Source: Victivallales bacterium (lineage in GTDB: Bacteria > Verrucomicrobiota > Lentisphaeria > Oligosphaerales > Oligosphaeraceae). From it: DNA of 64,000 bases. A model generated the notes under the pieces. The model was given only the letters and a program-made list of their open reading frames with translations. It did no database searches and was not told the DNA's origin. Both the position numbers and the translations under genes were made by a program. Positions 17,201 through 25,996 of this stretch are shown in pieces. How positions within the stretch are numbered: position 1 is the stretch's first letter; each line of letters starts with the position of its first letter. The stretch spans positions 1 to 64,000 of the forward strand of contig JAFZWH010000013.1 in the NCBI GenBank assembly GCA_017617415.1, given 5' to 3'.

Positions 17201-18113
17201 ACATTTGATGTTCTCTTGGGCCAACCTCGCACCTGCAATCTACTATGAGGAGACCATCCTGCGCGACGGGCTGGATGGCGTGAAGGTCCTTGGGCTTTTC
17301 CACTGCGACGTCCTTACCAAAGAAGTCGTGGACAAGATTCTCGACTGGCAGGCGCAGGGGGGCATCATCGTGGCGGACGAACATCTGGCCCCCGTCATTC
17401 TGCCGGACATCGTGATTCATGAGGTCCCATACGTTCAGGAGAACGACCAGAACAAGGCCGACCTCCAGCAGCTCGCGCGTGAATTGCGTGCACAGCTGGA
17501 TCCGTACTATTTGCCCTATACGGATGCCGACGACTACGACATCGTGACACGCACCCGCACCTACGGCGATGCGGACTATGTCTTCGCCATCAATGACAAA
17601 CGCACCTACGGGGATTACATCGGCCAGTGGAAGCGCACCATGGAGAAGGGCATGCCCAATGCCGGAAAGGTGACGGTGAAACGTTCTTCCGCAGTGGTTT
17701 ATGACCTGGTTGCTCATCAGACAGTGCCCTTTGAGTCCAAGGATGGCGTGACCACCATCCCCGTCCAATATGAGACCAACGACGGACGGCTCTTCCTGCT
17801 GCTGGACAAGCCGATTGACGCAGTGAAGACGGAGGTGCCCGCAGAGGTGTCCGCGGGAATGGAGCAATTCCTTCGAGCTGAGGTGTGTTCAGCGGATGGC
17901 AATCCCGTGAAGGCACTGATTCCAGTGGAGGTCATGATTGCCGATGGTGAAGGAAAAAACCTCGATGATTCCGGTTACAGTTGTGCCGTCGATGGTCGCC
18001 TGGAGTGGCGTTTCACGGTTCCGAAGGGAACGCCGTCTAACAGTAGATACACTGTCACGGTCACGGATTTGGCCTCCGGGAAATCCGTTGCCAAGACGAT
18101 TGCGGTAAAGTGA
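14235..18113 (+). CDS. Large secreted protein with two LamG-like repeats and a glycosidase-like region
   Basis: A 1292-residue exported protein (signal ends near LVLALSLGMVLCA). A strong Shine-Dalgarno (GGAGGAG) precedes the ATG. Residues about 25-238 and 247-462 are an internal duplication: both contain the IADGFVRG, PQGFQVSKS.HPELAPQSGF, FDTKY.LDQGPQSREPAFHG and GAIRKV blocks, consistent with concanavalin/LamG-like sugar-binding domains. An Ig-like segment (about 470-570) is followed by a long alpha/beta region that looks like a TIM-barrel hydrolase and a C-terminal beta region. No catalytic residues can be assigned, so a hydrolase role is inference. Operon with its two neighbours. Confidence 0.7.
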   Translation: MKNFNQGLLLVLALSLGMVLCAQETIVAEWDFSVRQDATVDGRIADGFVRGATVVENGWLTIPSGTGFTEPQGFQVSKSIHPELAPQSGFRVDVVAKLAAGVEEKNQQTLFDTKYFLDQGPQSREPAFHGFLFGLIKGSNGKIARLRIYLGFQSNSVMAESDFFTPKAGQEQTFSVSYDGRSLVTFRVDGQDVGSVTVAPGGSIEPSIQRAVIGDRLGTNHNPWRGAIRKVTLTSFPAVPEPEPLPTGESVLAEWDFGVKTDATLDERIADGFVRGKTVIEDGWLVMPTASGNMEPQGFQVSKSVHPELAPQSGFRVEAVAKLREGEFDTVQQTFFDTKYYLDQGPQSREPAFHGFLFGLVRGTSGNARLRLYLGFQSDSVMVESKFFEPKPGQEQTFAVSYDGARTVTFWVDGQPLGSHEVKPGGPIEPSIQRAVIGDRYGSNHNPLRGAIRKVRLITFPAPLAFLSVPGRHAFVRGEKDASIKVNIQVVKQFQPGAKVRLNLVGIPEAVVETTLPFSLEENADYEIAVPFPADYAVGDYAVKFELLGTLANGETAQCALEDQFSIGPKQPQDDFPIILWSGGLPMDTLLSHGMTHELHWFMHFLIKYGKESLQQQVNLRLDEAVAKGARLVNQFAVSAYLEKDYPRIRADGTVVPDAIDAANPEFQEKTVQYAIDFAEITSEHPGCDAVLLNSEVRDRSVPSFGSSDPKTFEEFAGFPVPAEAVAKDGINWRSKPDFPLDRVIPYDDPLLVFYRWFWTVGDGWNVVQSKATDALHKHHKLPIWTWFDPAVRVPPLWGSGGSVDVISQWTYGYPDPMRTGGATDELVAMAAGRPGQKVMSMTQFICYRNQTAPVNEKVDNPPSWLQGNETAGFISIPPDSLTEATWAIIARPVQGIMYHGSNSVWGENEDYYKKNKRAAESHVPYCTTNPDTKVALANVLNNVVKPLGPTLKRIPARAPEVVLLHSFASAMYAKRGTWGWGNDWLSHVHLMFSWANLAPAIYYEETILRDGLDGVKVLGLFHCDVLTKEVVDKILDWQAQGGIIVADEHLAPVILPDIVIHEVPYVQENDQNKADLQQLARELRAQLDPYYLPYTDADDYDIVTRTRTYGDADYVFAINDKRTYGDYIGQWKRTMEKGMPNAGKVTVKRSSAVVYDLVAHQTVPFESKDGVTTIPVQYETNDGRLFLLLDKPIDAVKTEVPAEVSAGMEQFLRAEVCSADGNPVKALIPVEVMIADGEGKNLDDSGYSCAVDGRLEWRFTVPKGTPSNSRYTVTVTDLASGKSVAKTIAVK

Positions 18114-18117
18114 CCGG

Positions 18118-19377
18118 ATGTCCGAGGAAGCATCACAACCGAAGGAAGGACTCACCGCGTTGCGGCTGCTGGACCGCGTGGTCGCAGTGGTCAGCTGGCT
18201 GACGCTGATGGCGCTGGTCGTGCTTAGTGTGGCGCGGCGCGGTTTCGGGTGGACATTGCCCTGGACGTGGGTGAATGTCTGGCTGGTGCCTGTCCTCACG
18301 GCGGCGGCGGTGGGCTACCTGACGAACTACTTGGCCATCTGGCTGCTGTTCCGGCCTTACACGAAGCACGGTCCTTTCTGGGGTGTGATTCCGCGCAACC
18401 AGCCGCGGCTGGCGAAGTCGTTGGGCAAGACCATTCCCGAACGGCTTCTTCCGCCTGCGGAACTGGCCCAGACTATCACGGAGTTGGCTGGGGCATTCTT
18501 GCGTAACCCGGAGATTCTGGCACGTGTGCGGGGTGCAGTGGGCGATGCGGTTTCCGCAAATGGCCATGCCATCGCGGCTTTTCTGGTTCCATACGCCAGC
18601 CGGTCGCTCAAGGTCGTGCTGGACGACCAATTGAAGGGAGAGAAGGTCGCTCAACTGGTGGGTTTCTGTGCCGAGCAGTTCCTGTCGAAACCGGAGAACC
18701 GCACGAAGGTCGCTGAGGGAATCTTGGCGGAAGTGCAACGGAATTCTCCGCAGTTGATTTCTTTCCTACATGCTGCTCTTCGGCCTGCTGCAATTGCATA
18801 TCTCAAGCAGCATTTTGGAATGATGCTGGCGGTGTTGGGCGGTGCCGAGACAGTGGTCGATGGGATACTGAACCACCTGGACTGGACATCCATCGAGCAG
18901 CTGATTTCAGAGCGACTGGGCACGCAGGAGACTCAGAAAATGCTTGCCGATGAGGTCGGAACACTGGCAACGAAATTGCGGGAGTATCTTCAGTTACCAG
19001 AAGCACAGCAGGCATTGGATTGCTTTATTGATGAGCATACTCCACAACTCGAAAATGCTATTGCCAATTACCTTCAGGAGAAACTTCCGGGAATGCTGGA
19101 GGAACTCTTCGGCAACGACGGCTTATGGAACGCAGTCGCCGAAAAGATGCTACCGTATTTGCAGCAGTTGATTGAGCAAGAGTTGTCCGCGCATTCCGAG
19201 GAGATTGTCGCTCGGCTGGATTTGCCTGGACGCATTGAACGGGCAGTCAATGAACTTGACCCTGCGGAAGCGCATTCGTTAATCAATCAAGTTTCCGGTC
19301 GAGAACTGACTTTATTACAAGTATTAGGATATTTCCTGGGGGCTGTCGCCGGCTTCTTGATGATATTTGCCGGATAA
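18118..19377 (+). CDS. DUF445 family membrane protein
   Basis: A 419-residue protein whose ATG lies 4 bp after the preceding stop. Two N-terminal helices (VVSWLTLMALVVLSVA and VWLVPVLTAAAVGYLTNYLAIWLLF) are followed by the family signature FRPYTKHGPFWGVIPRNQPR and LAKSLGKTI. A long helical extramembrane region precedes a final helix (VLGYFLGAVAGFLMIFA). The function of the family is not established; it is often linked to envelope integrity. Its position in an operon with secreted carbohydrate-related genes fits an envelope role. Confidence 0.85.
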   Translation: MSEEASQPKEGLTALRLLDRVVAVVSWLTLMALVVLSVARRGFGWTLPWTWVNVWLVPVLTAAAVGYLTNYLAIWLLFRPYTKHGPFWGVIPRNQPRLAKSLGKTIPERLLPPAELAQTITELAGAFLRNPEILARVRGAVGDAVSANGHAIAAFLVPYASRSLKVVLDDQLKGEKVAQLVGFCAEQFLSKPENRTKVAEGILAEVQRNSPQLISFLHAALRPAAIAYLKQHFGMMLAVLGGAETVVDGILNHLDWTSIEQLISERLGTQETQKMLADEVGTLATKLREYLQLPEAQQALDCFIDEHTPQLENAIANYLQEKLPGMLEELFGNDGLWNAVAEKMLPYLQQLIEQELSAHSEEIVARLDLPGRIERAVNELDPAEAHSLINQVSGRELTLLQVLGYFLGAVAGFLMIFAG

Positions 19378-19390
19378 GACTTATCTTTGG

Positions 19391-19516
19391 GACCTGAAAT
19401 TAGGGACCAGAGACCTGAGACCTGAGGCCAGAGACCTGGGACCAGAGACCTGGGACCAGAGACCTGAGACCTGGGACCTGAAATTAGGGACCTGGGACCT
19501 GGGACCTGAGACCTGA
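19391..19516. repeat. Heptamer array, GACCTGA family
   Basis: Eighteen 7-bp units in unbroken register (gacctga, gaccaga, gacctgg, with aattagg twice). It begins 13 bp after the DUF445 stop codon. From 19517 to about 19572 a different, looser set follows (gctagcataactagcatggct, ending ggggctagacc), also with GCTAG-type inverted repeats. Confidence 0.9.
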
Positions 19517-19586
19517 CTGGCTAGCATAACTAGCATGGCTATAGGGGATAGAGGCGCTAGAGGGGCTAGACCACTGTATTATCAAA

Positions 19587-19631
19587 AGGGGAAAAGGGGC
19601 GTTTAGGGGAAGTGAAAGGGGCGATTAGGGG
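19587..19631 (+). promoter_or_regulatory. Probable MraZ operator repeats
   Basis: AGGGG occurs at 19587, 19595, 19605, 19617 and 19627, mostly with a spacing of 10 bp. MraZ proteins are known to bind G-rich repeats spaced by one helical turn upstream of their own gene. The set lies about 180 bp before the mraZ start, so autoregulation is likely. The exact promoter is not obvious. Confidence 0.5.
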
Positions 19632-19807
19632 GGCGAAAAACACCCAAAACGCTTTTTTTTGCAAAAAAATGAAAAATTTTTCAAAAAAAGTTGAATTTCG
19701 CATGGAAAAATTGATTTTTGGTATTAACTTAGGTGCAAATAGGAAGAAAAAGTTGCTAAATGGTGAAAAAAGGGGCAACGAATCTTCTTTTTCGTTAAAT
19801 CGTGGCA

Positions 19808-20458
19808 ATGGCATCAACTCCGACAAATTTCAGACGGCCCCGCTTTACAGAAAGTGGTCGGCTGACGATGGACAAGCAGCGGCGGGTTATTCTGCCGAAG
19901 CCCTGGCGTTTGTCCACGGACAAGATTGCCAAGGTTGCCAAAGAGGGTGAAGGCGACAAGGTCGATGACGAACGGCCTGTGGATTCAGATGAGCTGACCT
20001 ACTTTTTCTTGATGCCTTGGGTGCTGAATGGGAAGAAGGTCATCTACGTCTTTGACCAGGAGCAAATGGCCTTGTCTTCCGCAGCGTGGGACAACATCTC
20101 TCCCTTCAGCCTGGGCCAGCAGTTCCCCTTCTCGAATTTTGTGCGCCGAATCCAGATGGTCAGTTTGGACAGCCAGTGGCGCTTTTCCATCAACAACTAC
20201 CTGAAAGAATACGCCAACCTCCCGCCTCTGAAAAAAGACGGCGTGGCTTTTTCAGGCAGTTGGCACTGGGGAATCCTTCAGAATGCGGCGGAGGACGATG
20301 CCGATGTCGCGATGGATGATGAGACGATGCAGTTTATGAACCAGTTTGCCGCTTACCAGCAGGCACGCCAGGAAAAGCTGGAAGATGTGGCGGCGAATCG
20401 AGGCTTTCCTCCGGGAATGATGCCGGGCTTCCCGCCGGGCGTCTTGCCGATGAATTGA
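19808..20458 (+). CDS. mraZ: MraZ, transcriptional regulator of the division cluster
   Basis: A 216-residue AbrB-fold protein that binds DNA and represses the division and cell wall cluster. Both diagnostic DxxxR motifs are present: DKQRR (22-26, in MDKQRRVILPKPWR) and DSQWR (121-125). It is longer than typical MraZ (about 150) because of an acidic insertion near 45-60 (KEGEGDKVDDERPVDSDE) and a Pro/Gly/Met-rich tail (GFPPGMMPGFPPGVLPMN). The start may be the ATG used here or a GTG 6 bp upstream. The next gene starts 12 bp later. Confidence 0.85.
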   Translation: MASTPTNFRRPRFTESGRLTMDKQRRVILPKPWRLSTDKIAKVAKEGEGDKVDDERPVDSDELTYFFLMPWVLNGKKVIYVFDQEQMALSSAAWDNISPFSLGQQFPFSNFVRRIQMVSLDSQWRFSINNYLKEYANLPPLKKDGVAFSGSWHWGILQNAAEDDADVAMDDETMQFMNQFAAYQQARQEKLEDVAANRGFPPGMMPGFPPGVLPMN

Positions 20459-20469
20459 GTCTTTGAAAA

Positions 20470-21432
20470 ATGGGTGAGGATTTTGTCCACCAGCCAGTTT
20501 TGCAGCGCGAGGCGCTGGCGGCACTGACTGGGGGGAATGGCAGACGGTTTTTGGACGGCACGCTGGGTGGCGGCGGCGATACCGCCGCGCTTTTGGAGGC
20601 GTTCCCGGAAGCGGAGGTGCTGGGGATTGACCGTGACCCAAGTGCTTTGCGGGCAGCCAGCGAACGTCTGGAACCATACGGTGAACGTTTCCACGCCTGG
20701 CATGGGACTTTCTCCCAGATGGAACGGGCGCTGGATGAACATGGTTGGCCGATGGTTGACGGCGTCCTTCTGGACATCGGAGTCTCGTCGCCGCAGATTG
20801 ATACTCCGGAACGTGGTTTCTCCTTCCGCTTTGATGCTCCGCTGGACATGCGGATGGACCCTTCCACGGGAGCAACTGCCGCTGATCTGCTCAATAAGCT
20901 TTCCGCCGAGGAACTTGCGGATATTTTCTGGAAATTCGGCGAAGAGCGCTTTTCCCGCCAGGTCGCCCGGGCGGTCGTCGCCCGTCGTCAGCAGCGTCCA
21001 TGGGAGCGTACCAAGGAACTGGCAGATCTGCTGGAAAGGGTGATTGGCCATTCGCATCAGCATGGTCTGCCGCCACCGACCCGTGTTTTCCAGGCATTGC
21101 GCATCGCCGTAAATCATGAACTGGAGGAATTGACGGCGGCGCTCAAAGCCGCCGAACGACGACTGACCCCAGGCGGGCGGCTCGTGGTCATCTCCTTCCA
21201 TTCGCTGGAGGACCGCATCGTCAAGCAGTTCTTTCAGCATGCCGCGCTGAGTTGTGTTTGTCCTCCGGGCATGCCATGCACCTGTCACAAACAGGTCACA
21301 CTTCAGATCCTCACCCGCAAGCCGATCACCGCCACCGCCGTAGAATTGTCCGTCAATTCGCGGTCCGGATGTGCGAAACTGCGGTGCGCCGAGCGAACCG
21401 CAGCCCCATCCGAATGGCTGGCCGGAAGCTGA
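20470..21432 (+). CDS. rsmH: 16S rRNA m4C1402 methyltransferase RsmH
   Basis: A 320-residue SAM-dependent methyltransferase acting on the N4 of C1402 in 16S rRNA. Family landmarks: HQPVLQREAL, FLDGTLGGGGDTAAL (SAM loop), VLGIDRDPSA, DGVLLDIGVSSPQID, RGFSFRFDAPLDMRM and the C-terminal VISFHSLEDRIVKQFF. Length is normal. It sits between mraZ and ftsL as in most bacteria. Confidence 0.97.
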   Translation: MGEDFVHQPVLQREALAALTGGNGRRFLDGTLGGGGDTAALLEAFPEAEVLGIDRDPSALRAASERLEPYGERFHAWHGTFSQMERALDEHGWPMVDGVLLDIGVSSPQIDTPERGFSFRFDAPLDMRMDPSTGATAADLLNKLSAEELADIFWKFGEERFSRQVARAVVARRQQRPWERTKELADLLERVIGHSHQHGLPPPTRVFQALRIAVNHELEELTAALKAAERRLTPGGRLVVISFHSLEDRIVKQFFQHAALSCVCPPGMPCTCHKQVTLQILTRKPITATAVELSVNSRSGCAKLRCAERTAAPSEWLAGS

Positions 21433-21438
21433 AGGAAG

Positions 21439-21506
21439 CCTGTAGAAAAGTTGTCGAAAAAAGAGTAAATTCTGGGTAAAATAACCTGTAGAAAAATTGT
21501 CAAAAA
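21439..21506. repeat. Direct repeat between rsmH and ftsL
   Basis: Two copies of CCTGTAGAAAARTTGTCRAAAA (21439-21460 and 21485-21506), 46 bp apart, with A-rich flanks. They contain the TTGTC core also found in the 10-bp repeats near 36975 and 44779. They could be regulator sites for ftsL-ftsI. Confidence 0.55.
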
Positions 21507-21545
21507 TCATTTCTGAGTCTTGCTGACTCCGTGTTCTGTTCCACC

Positions 21546-21947
21546 ATGAAGTTTTACACCAAGGCCATCCTCGAATCCCGCAAAATCCGACTAGATCGTT
21601 CCCGGAACGGCGGACGTGGAGATTGGATTGCGTTGGCCAAATTCATCATTGTGGTTGCAGTTGCTTTTGGTGCAGTGGGAATCATTTTGCATCGGCATAA
21701 TCAGGTCCAGCAGGAGTTGGTGGAGCTTCGCGCCGCCATTCAGGAACTCCAGGGGGCCAACCGGGAACTGGAGTTCCGTTCGCAAAACCGCTATGCCGAG
21801 CTGGAGCGTCTTCGCAGCACCGACATTACCGAGCGTGCCCGTGCTCTCGGGCTACGCCCAGTCAAGAACTCTCAAATCGTGCGAAACATCCATCTTGTCT
21901 GGCAAGATGGTGAACTGCGACCGGCGCCGGAGGTGGCCGGCCGATAA
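21546..21947 (+). CDS. ftsL: FtsL-like division protein
   Basis: A 133-residue bitopic protein: short basic N-terminus, one transmembrane helix (FIIVVAVAFGAVGIIL), then a periplasmic coiled coil (VQQELVELRAAIQELQGANR). Sequence similarity in this family is low, so the assignment rests on topology, size and position between rsmH and ftsI. FtsL scaffolds FtsB/FtsQ and activates septal synthesis. The start is the internal ATG at MKFYTKAIL. Confidence 0.75.
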   Translation: MKFYTKAILESRKIRLDRSRNGGRGDWIALAKFIIVVAVAFGAVGIILHRHNQVQQELVELRAAIQELQGANRELEFRSQNRYAELERLRSTDITERARALGLRPVKNSQIVRNIHLVWQDGELRPAPEVAGR

Positions 21948-22031
21948 CCTCCTCTTCTATGCGAAAACTCTTTGCCTTGTTGACATTCCGGATTTGGTTC
22001 CGGGGAAACCTGAATCGCTGATTTTTCTTCC

Positions 22032-24302
22032 ATGACGCAGACCGCCGCCCAGCCATATGATTTTGACGCGCCCAGCCGGGCATCCTGGTTGAAGCGTGTC
22101 TGGCGCAGTTTCCAGCCGTGGAATCCGCTGGAGGACAGTGCGATGTCGGCGCCACCTACGCTCACGCGGCGGATACGCCTGGGGGTGTTGATTCGTTTCT
22201 TCTTAGTAATCAGTATTTTATGTGTGATGACCGGGCTGCTGGGGCGCCATGTCTATCATCTCCAGATCACGCGACATGACGACTTTTTCGGGGAGGCGAT
22301 GGCAATCTGCCGTTCCCATAGCATCCAGACTGCACAGCGGGGGTCGATTTTTGACCGTCGGGGCAACCTGCTGGCGGGCGAGGTGGCGACCAGCGATGTT
22401 TTTGTCGAGGCGAAGCGTTTCAGCAAGCATTTGGACGAGGTAACACGGATCATCGCGCGCAATCTCCATCTCAATGAGTCGTTGCTACGCTCACGGTTGG
22501 ATGGCACGACGGACTACGAGGCGCCGGTGGTGTTGAAAAACAATGCCTCAGAGGAATTTGTGGACGCCAACGGGCTGTGGGCCATCGCCGGCGTCAAGGT
22601 CACGCAGAATTCTAATGCCGAGGAGGGGAAACAAGTGTCGTATCGGGTATCCTTCCACCCGTACGCACTTGAAGAAGCCACTCGGCGCCATTCACAGCAG
22701 GAACTCACTCGCATCTTCAATCTAAGCGAGAAGGCCTTGCTGAAAAAATGCGAGGATGCGCATGCCCGCGGGCGTGAAATCGCCATCGCAGTCAAAGTGC
22801 CGCGCGATGATGCCGCGCGGATGATGCGGGAGCTACGGGAGTTCTGGCGCACCGTGGAAACACGGCCGTTCCTGGGCGTCCGGGTGACCGACTCCTGGAA
22901 GCGTATCTATCCCTTGGACTGCGAGCTGGCGAATCTCCTGGGATATGTGAATGACGTTGAATACCAGCCGGATGAGCAGTCTCGTGAGGGGGCGCGGCTG
23001 GCTGGCGCAATCGTCTCGTGTGGAATTTCCGGGATTGAGAGCTTGATGGACAATTATCTTCGGCCCACCTATGGTGAATTCACCTACACGCACTACAAGA
23101 GTGGTCGCCCCGCCGAGGAGGGAATGCAATATCGGGTTCGTCCCCAGAAAGGCGCAGATGTCTTCCTGACCATCGAGGAGCCAATCCAGCAAATCCTTGA
23201 GGAGGAACTGCTGAAGGCATGTGAAAAACATGTGCCGGACCATGCGTACGCGATAATGATGGAACCTTCGACGGGTGCGATTTTGGCGGTGGCTCAGTAT
23301 CCACAGTTCAACCCCAACGACCGCAGCACCTTTTTGCCTGAGAATACAAGAAATCATTTTATTTCCATGAGTTATGAACCTGGTTCCATCATGAAGCCAA
23401 TCAGCCTAAGCTCCGTGCTGGAAAGCCATCAAGCCACGTTGGAGACGCAGATTGACTGCGAGAAAGGCTTGTGGTACTACTGTGGAATCCCTCTGCGGGA
23501 CTCTCACAACTGCGGGATACTCACGCTGGCGGGCGTGATCGAGCAGTCCAGCAACATCGGAACGGCAAAATTCTCCGTGAATCTGGGTGGCGAGGCGATG
23601 TATCGGCATCTGAGACGTTTCGGGTTGGGTGAACGGACGGGCGTGGGCTTTTATCCGCCGGGCAAGGAACCCATCGTCTTCCGCCGAGAGGACCGGGGCC
23701 GTTTTTCGGAGTATCGTCATTGGGACAAGATCAGCATCACGCGTTTCCCGATTGGGCAGGGACTTCGCGTCACTCCATTGCAGATTCTTCAGATGTGGTC
23801 GGCGTTGGCCAACCATGGCGTGATTATGCAACCCTATATTGTGGATCATGTACGCTATGCGGATGGTCGGACGGAATACTCCCAGCCGCAGGTCAAGAGC
23901 CAGGCGATTCCAGCCGAGGTCGCCTCGCAGATGACCGAGGCGCTTACGCAAGTGACGCAGGGACAGCATGGTACTGGCAAGCGGGCGGCGATCAAGGGTT
24001 ACAAAGTCGCGGGAAAGACAGGCACGGCTCAGCTCTGGATTAACGGCGACAAGGCGAAAGGCATTTTGGGACACTACAGCAACACGGATTATTTTGCGTC
24101 GTTCATCGGCTTTGTTCCGGCGGAGCAACCGCGGTTTCTGTTGCTGGTCTCGTTGGACCGTCCGACCAAGGATCCCCACTCTGGTGGTGGTGCGGCGGCG
24201 CCGGTCTTCAAGGCAATTGCTGCTCGCACCCTGGAATATTTGCAGGTGCCAAGCGATGCAGAGTCCGCGCAGACCTCCATACTTGGTTCTGCGCAGCGCT
24301 GA
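22032..24302 (+). CDS. ftsI: FtsI, septal peptidoglycan transpeptidase (class B PBP)
   Basis: A 756-residue penicillin-binding protein that cross-links septal peptidoglycan. One transmembrane helix near 60-80 (LGVLIRFFLVISILCVMTG) is followed by RGSIFDRRGNLLA. Catalytic motifs are intact: SIMK (S452-K455), SSN (506-508) and KTGT from K662. The protein is longer than E. coli FtsI (588), mainly through an extended cytoplasmic N-terminus and a large pedestal domain. It is the last gene of the cluster: no murE, murF or mraY follows, and a hairpin and an oppositely oriented antiporter gene come next. Confidence 0.93.
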   Translation: MTQTAAQPYDFDAPSRASWLKRVWRSFQPWNPLEDSAMSAPPTLTRRIRLGVLIRFFLVISILCVMTGLLGRHVYHLQITRHDDFFGEAMAICRSHSIQTAQRGSIFDRRGNLLAGEVATSDVFVEAKRFSKHLDEVTRIIARNLHLNESLLRSRLDGTTDYEAPVVLKNNASEEFVDANGLWAIAGVKVTQNSNAEEGKQVSYRVSFHPYALEEATRRHSQQELTRIFNLSEKALLKKCEDAHARGREIAIAVKVPRDDAARMMRELREFWRTVETRPFLGVRVTDSWKRIYPLDCELANLLGYVNDVEYQPDEQSREGARLAGAIVSCGISGIESLMDNYLRPTYGEFTYTHYKSGRPAEEGMQYRVRPQKGADVFLTIEEPIQQILEEELLKACEKHVPDHAYAIMMEPSTGAILAVAQYPQFNPNDRSTFLPENTRNHFISMSYEPGSIMKPISLSSVLESHQATLETQIDCEKGLWYYCGIPLRDSHNCGILTLAGVIEQSSNIGTAKFSVNLGGEAMYRHLRRFGLGERTGVGFYPPGKEPIVFRREDRGRFSEYRHWDKISITRFPIGQGLRVTPLQILQMWSALANHGVIMQPYIVDHVRYADGRTEYSQPQVKSQAIPAEVASQMTEALTQVTQGQHGTGKRAAIKGYKVAGKTGTAQLWINGDKAKGILGHYSNTDYFASFIGFVPAEQPRFLLLVSLDRPTKDPHSGGGAAAPVFKAIAARTLEYLQVPSDAESAQTSILGSAQR

Positions 24303-24606
24303 GGAGTCCAGGCTGGACTCGGCGGAGCTGATATCGTTGCAGACGCCGGCTCGGACGGGACATCTCAGCAATCAGGCGACCAGGGAAGCCAGGCGATGGT
24401 GACCGCCTTGATATCGCTCCCCTATAGGTTGTCTCCTCCAACGGCTCCGGCAAATCATATCCTTGCCGGAGCCAATATTGGATGGAACTTGTGGATTCGC
24501 AAATGGAGTGATTTACGATTATACTGCTTTGCCAGTCACTTCATGCTGCACCATGTGACTTGATCTGAAGAGCTTCCGTGCATAATAGACAATTGCCTCG
24601 ATGGAA
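24303..24606. other. Intergenic region between convergent genes
   Basis: Between ftsI and the antiporter stop codon. It holds the hairpin listed separately at 24443 and no supported gene. The rest shows nothing notable. Confidence 0.6.
24443..24473. terminator. Hairpin between ftsI and antiporter genes
   Basis: Perfect 11-bp stem GGCTCCGGCAA / TTGCCGGAGCC with a 9-nt loop. There is no T-run on the plus strand, so it may be a bidirectional or factor-assisted terminator. Confidence 0.55.
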
Positions 24607-25968
24607 TCAGAGAATTTCGTCTGCTTCCTCGGCGGCATTGGGGACCTGGTAGGCATCGACCTTGGTCTCCTGCTCGAATTTCAGGTCGTAGTGGTGGATG
24701 ATTCCGCGCACGATGAGGGGGATGGGCAGGGTGGTGACAATGGAGAGGATAATAATGGCGTTGAAGAAGTTATTGTCCAGCATTTCCAGTTGTTTGCCGA
24801 TGGCGGCGGCGGCGAGGGTGGCGGAGAGTTGCGGTACGGTCATGAAGCCCGCGCAGATTCCCTCGATGTTTCGGAAGCCGGTGAGGCGTAGTGAGAGCCA
24901 TCCGGAGAGAATCTTCGAAGATATCAATCCGATGACGGTCAGGAGGATGATCTGGAGATTGCTGATGGAAACGAAGGCGGAGAAGTCCGTGTCCATCCCG
25001 ATGGAAATGAACAGGAAAGGAATAAGTAGACCATAGCCGATTCCCTCGAATTTATAGAATACGGCAACGGGGATGCCTTCCTTGTGCATCAGGGGCGAGA
25101 GCGCCAGGCCGGCAATGAAGGCGCCGACGATGAGGTTGATGCCGATGCATTCGCCCGCCAGGACAGTTACCAAGATGGTCAACAGCAAGAAGGTCACCAG
25201 CAGGTCGATGTTGGATTCCAAGCGTTTGACCATTCGCTTGCCGACTTTATTGACCAAGAAGATGGAGATTCCGATGAAGAGGATTACGGCGATCAGGAAG
25301 ATTGGCGTAAACCAATTCCCAAGTAACGTGGGGTCCAATGCATTGAAGATGGACAGCCCGCCATCGCCAGTGGTGGGCCCCAGTTGCATACGGCGGATTT
25401 GCACGGCCACGGCGAGGAGGATGATACTTGCGATGTCCGTGATGACCGTCGAGATGAGGACTGCCGCGCCGAAGCGCGTCTTGGAGAGACCCAGTTCACG
25501 GATGACAGGGAAGACGATGCCCACGGAGTGTGAAGCGAAGAGCGATGCGTAGAGGAGTTTGCCCGCGAAGTCATATGGGCGGAAAAAGTCGTAAACCAGA
25601 TAGCCGGCGATGGCGGGCAGCGCGAAAGTAAGGATGCTCAGGGCGGCGACCGGCTTGCGGGCGGAACGGATAAGCTTGAAGTCCGCCTCCATGCCGGCCA
25701 GCGCCATCAGGAAGACGAGTCCGAGCGACCCCAGTTCGTCAATCAGGATGGTGAAATTCTGCTCCGCGAATTCTGCGGAGCCGCCAAGCCAACCCGCCAG
25801 CCATTCCGCGAGGTAATGCACGAGGTTGCAACCGGAGGGACCCACCACCATACCCACGACAAGCAAGGCAATGACCCCCGGGATGCCCAGTCGCCGCAAT
25901 GTAAGTGGCACCAAGGTGATGAGCGCGATGAAGATAATAAAGAGGATTAGAAAAATCGGGGAACTCAT
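24607..25968 (-). CDS. Cation:proton antiporter (CPA2/KefB-like)
   Basis: A 453-residue inner-membrane protein with about 12 transmembrane helices. Family features include IPGVIALLVVGMVVGP near the N-terminus, LVFLMALAGMEADF, the ASHSVGIVFPVIRELGLS region, DIASIILLAVAV and FLFISIGMDTDF. Family members exchange Na+ or K+ for protons. No RCK/TrkA-N domain is fused; the C-terminal tail is short. A tiny basic reading frame lies directly upstream on the same strand. Confidence 0.88.
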   Translation of the reverse strand: MSSPIFLILFIIFIALITLVPLTLRRLGIPGVIALLVVGMVVGPSGCNLVHYLAEWLAGWLGGSAEFAEQNFTILIDELGSLGLVFLMALAGMEADFKLIRSARKPVAALSILTFALPAIAGYLVYDFFRPYDFAGKLLYASLFASHSVGIVFPVIRELGLSKTRFGAAVLISTVITDIASIILLAVAVQIRRMQLGPTTGDGGLSIFNALDPTLLGNWFTPIFLIAVILFIGISIFLVNKVGKRMVKRLESNIDLLVTFLLLTILVTVLAGECIGINLIVGAFIAGLALSPLMHKEGIPVAVFYKFEGIGYGLLIPFLFISIGMDTDFSAFVSISNLQIILLTVIGLISSKILSGWLSLRLTGFRNIEGICAGFMTVPQLSATLAAAAIGKQLEMLDNNFFNAIIILSIVTTLPIPLIVRGIIHHYDLKFEQETKVDAYQVPNAAEEADEIL

Positions 25969-25996
25969 CGTCGTGTAGTGATCGTGGGATGGGCGA

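Noticed and set aside
19566-19826. Minus-strand frame of 86 codons upstream of mraZ
   Set aside because: Phe/Lys-rich translation of a T-rich regulatory stretch; it overlaps the MraZ-type repeats and has no ribosome site.
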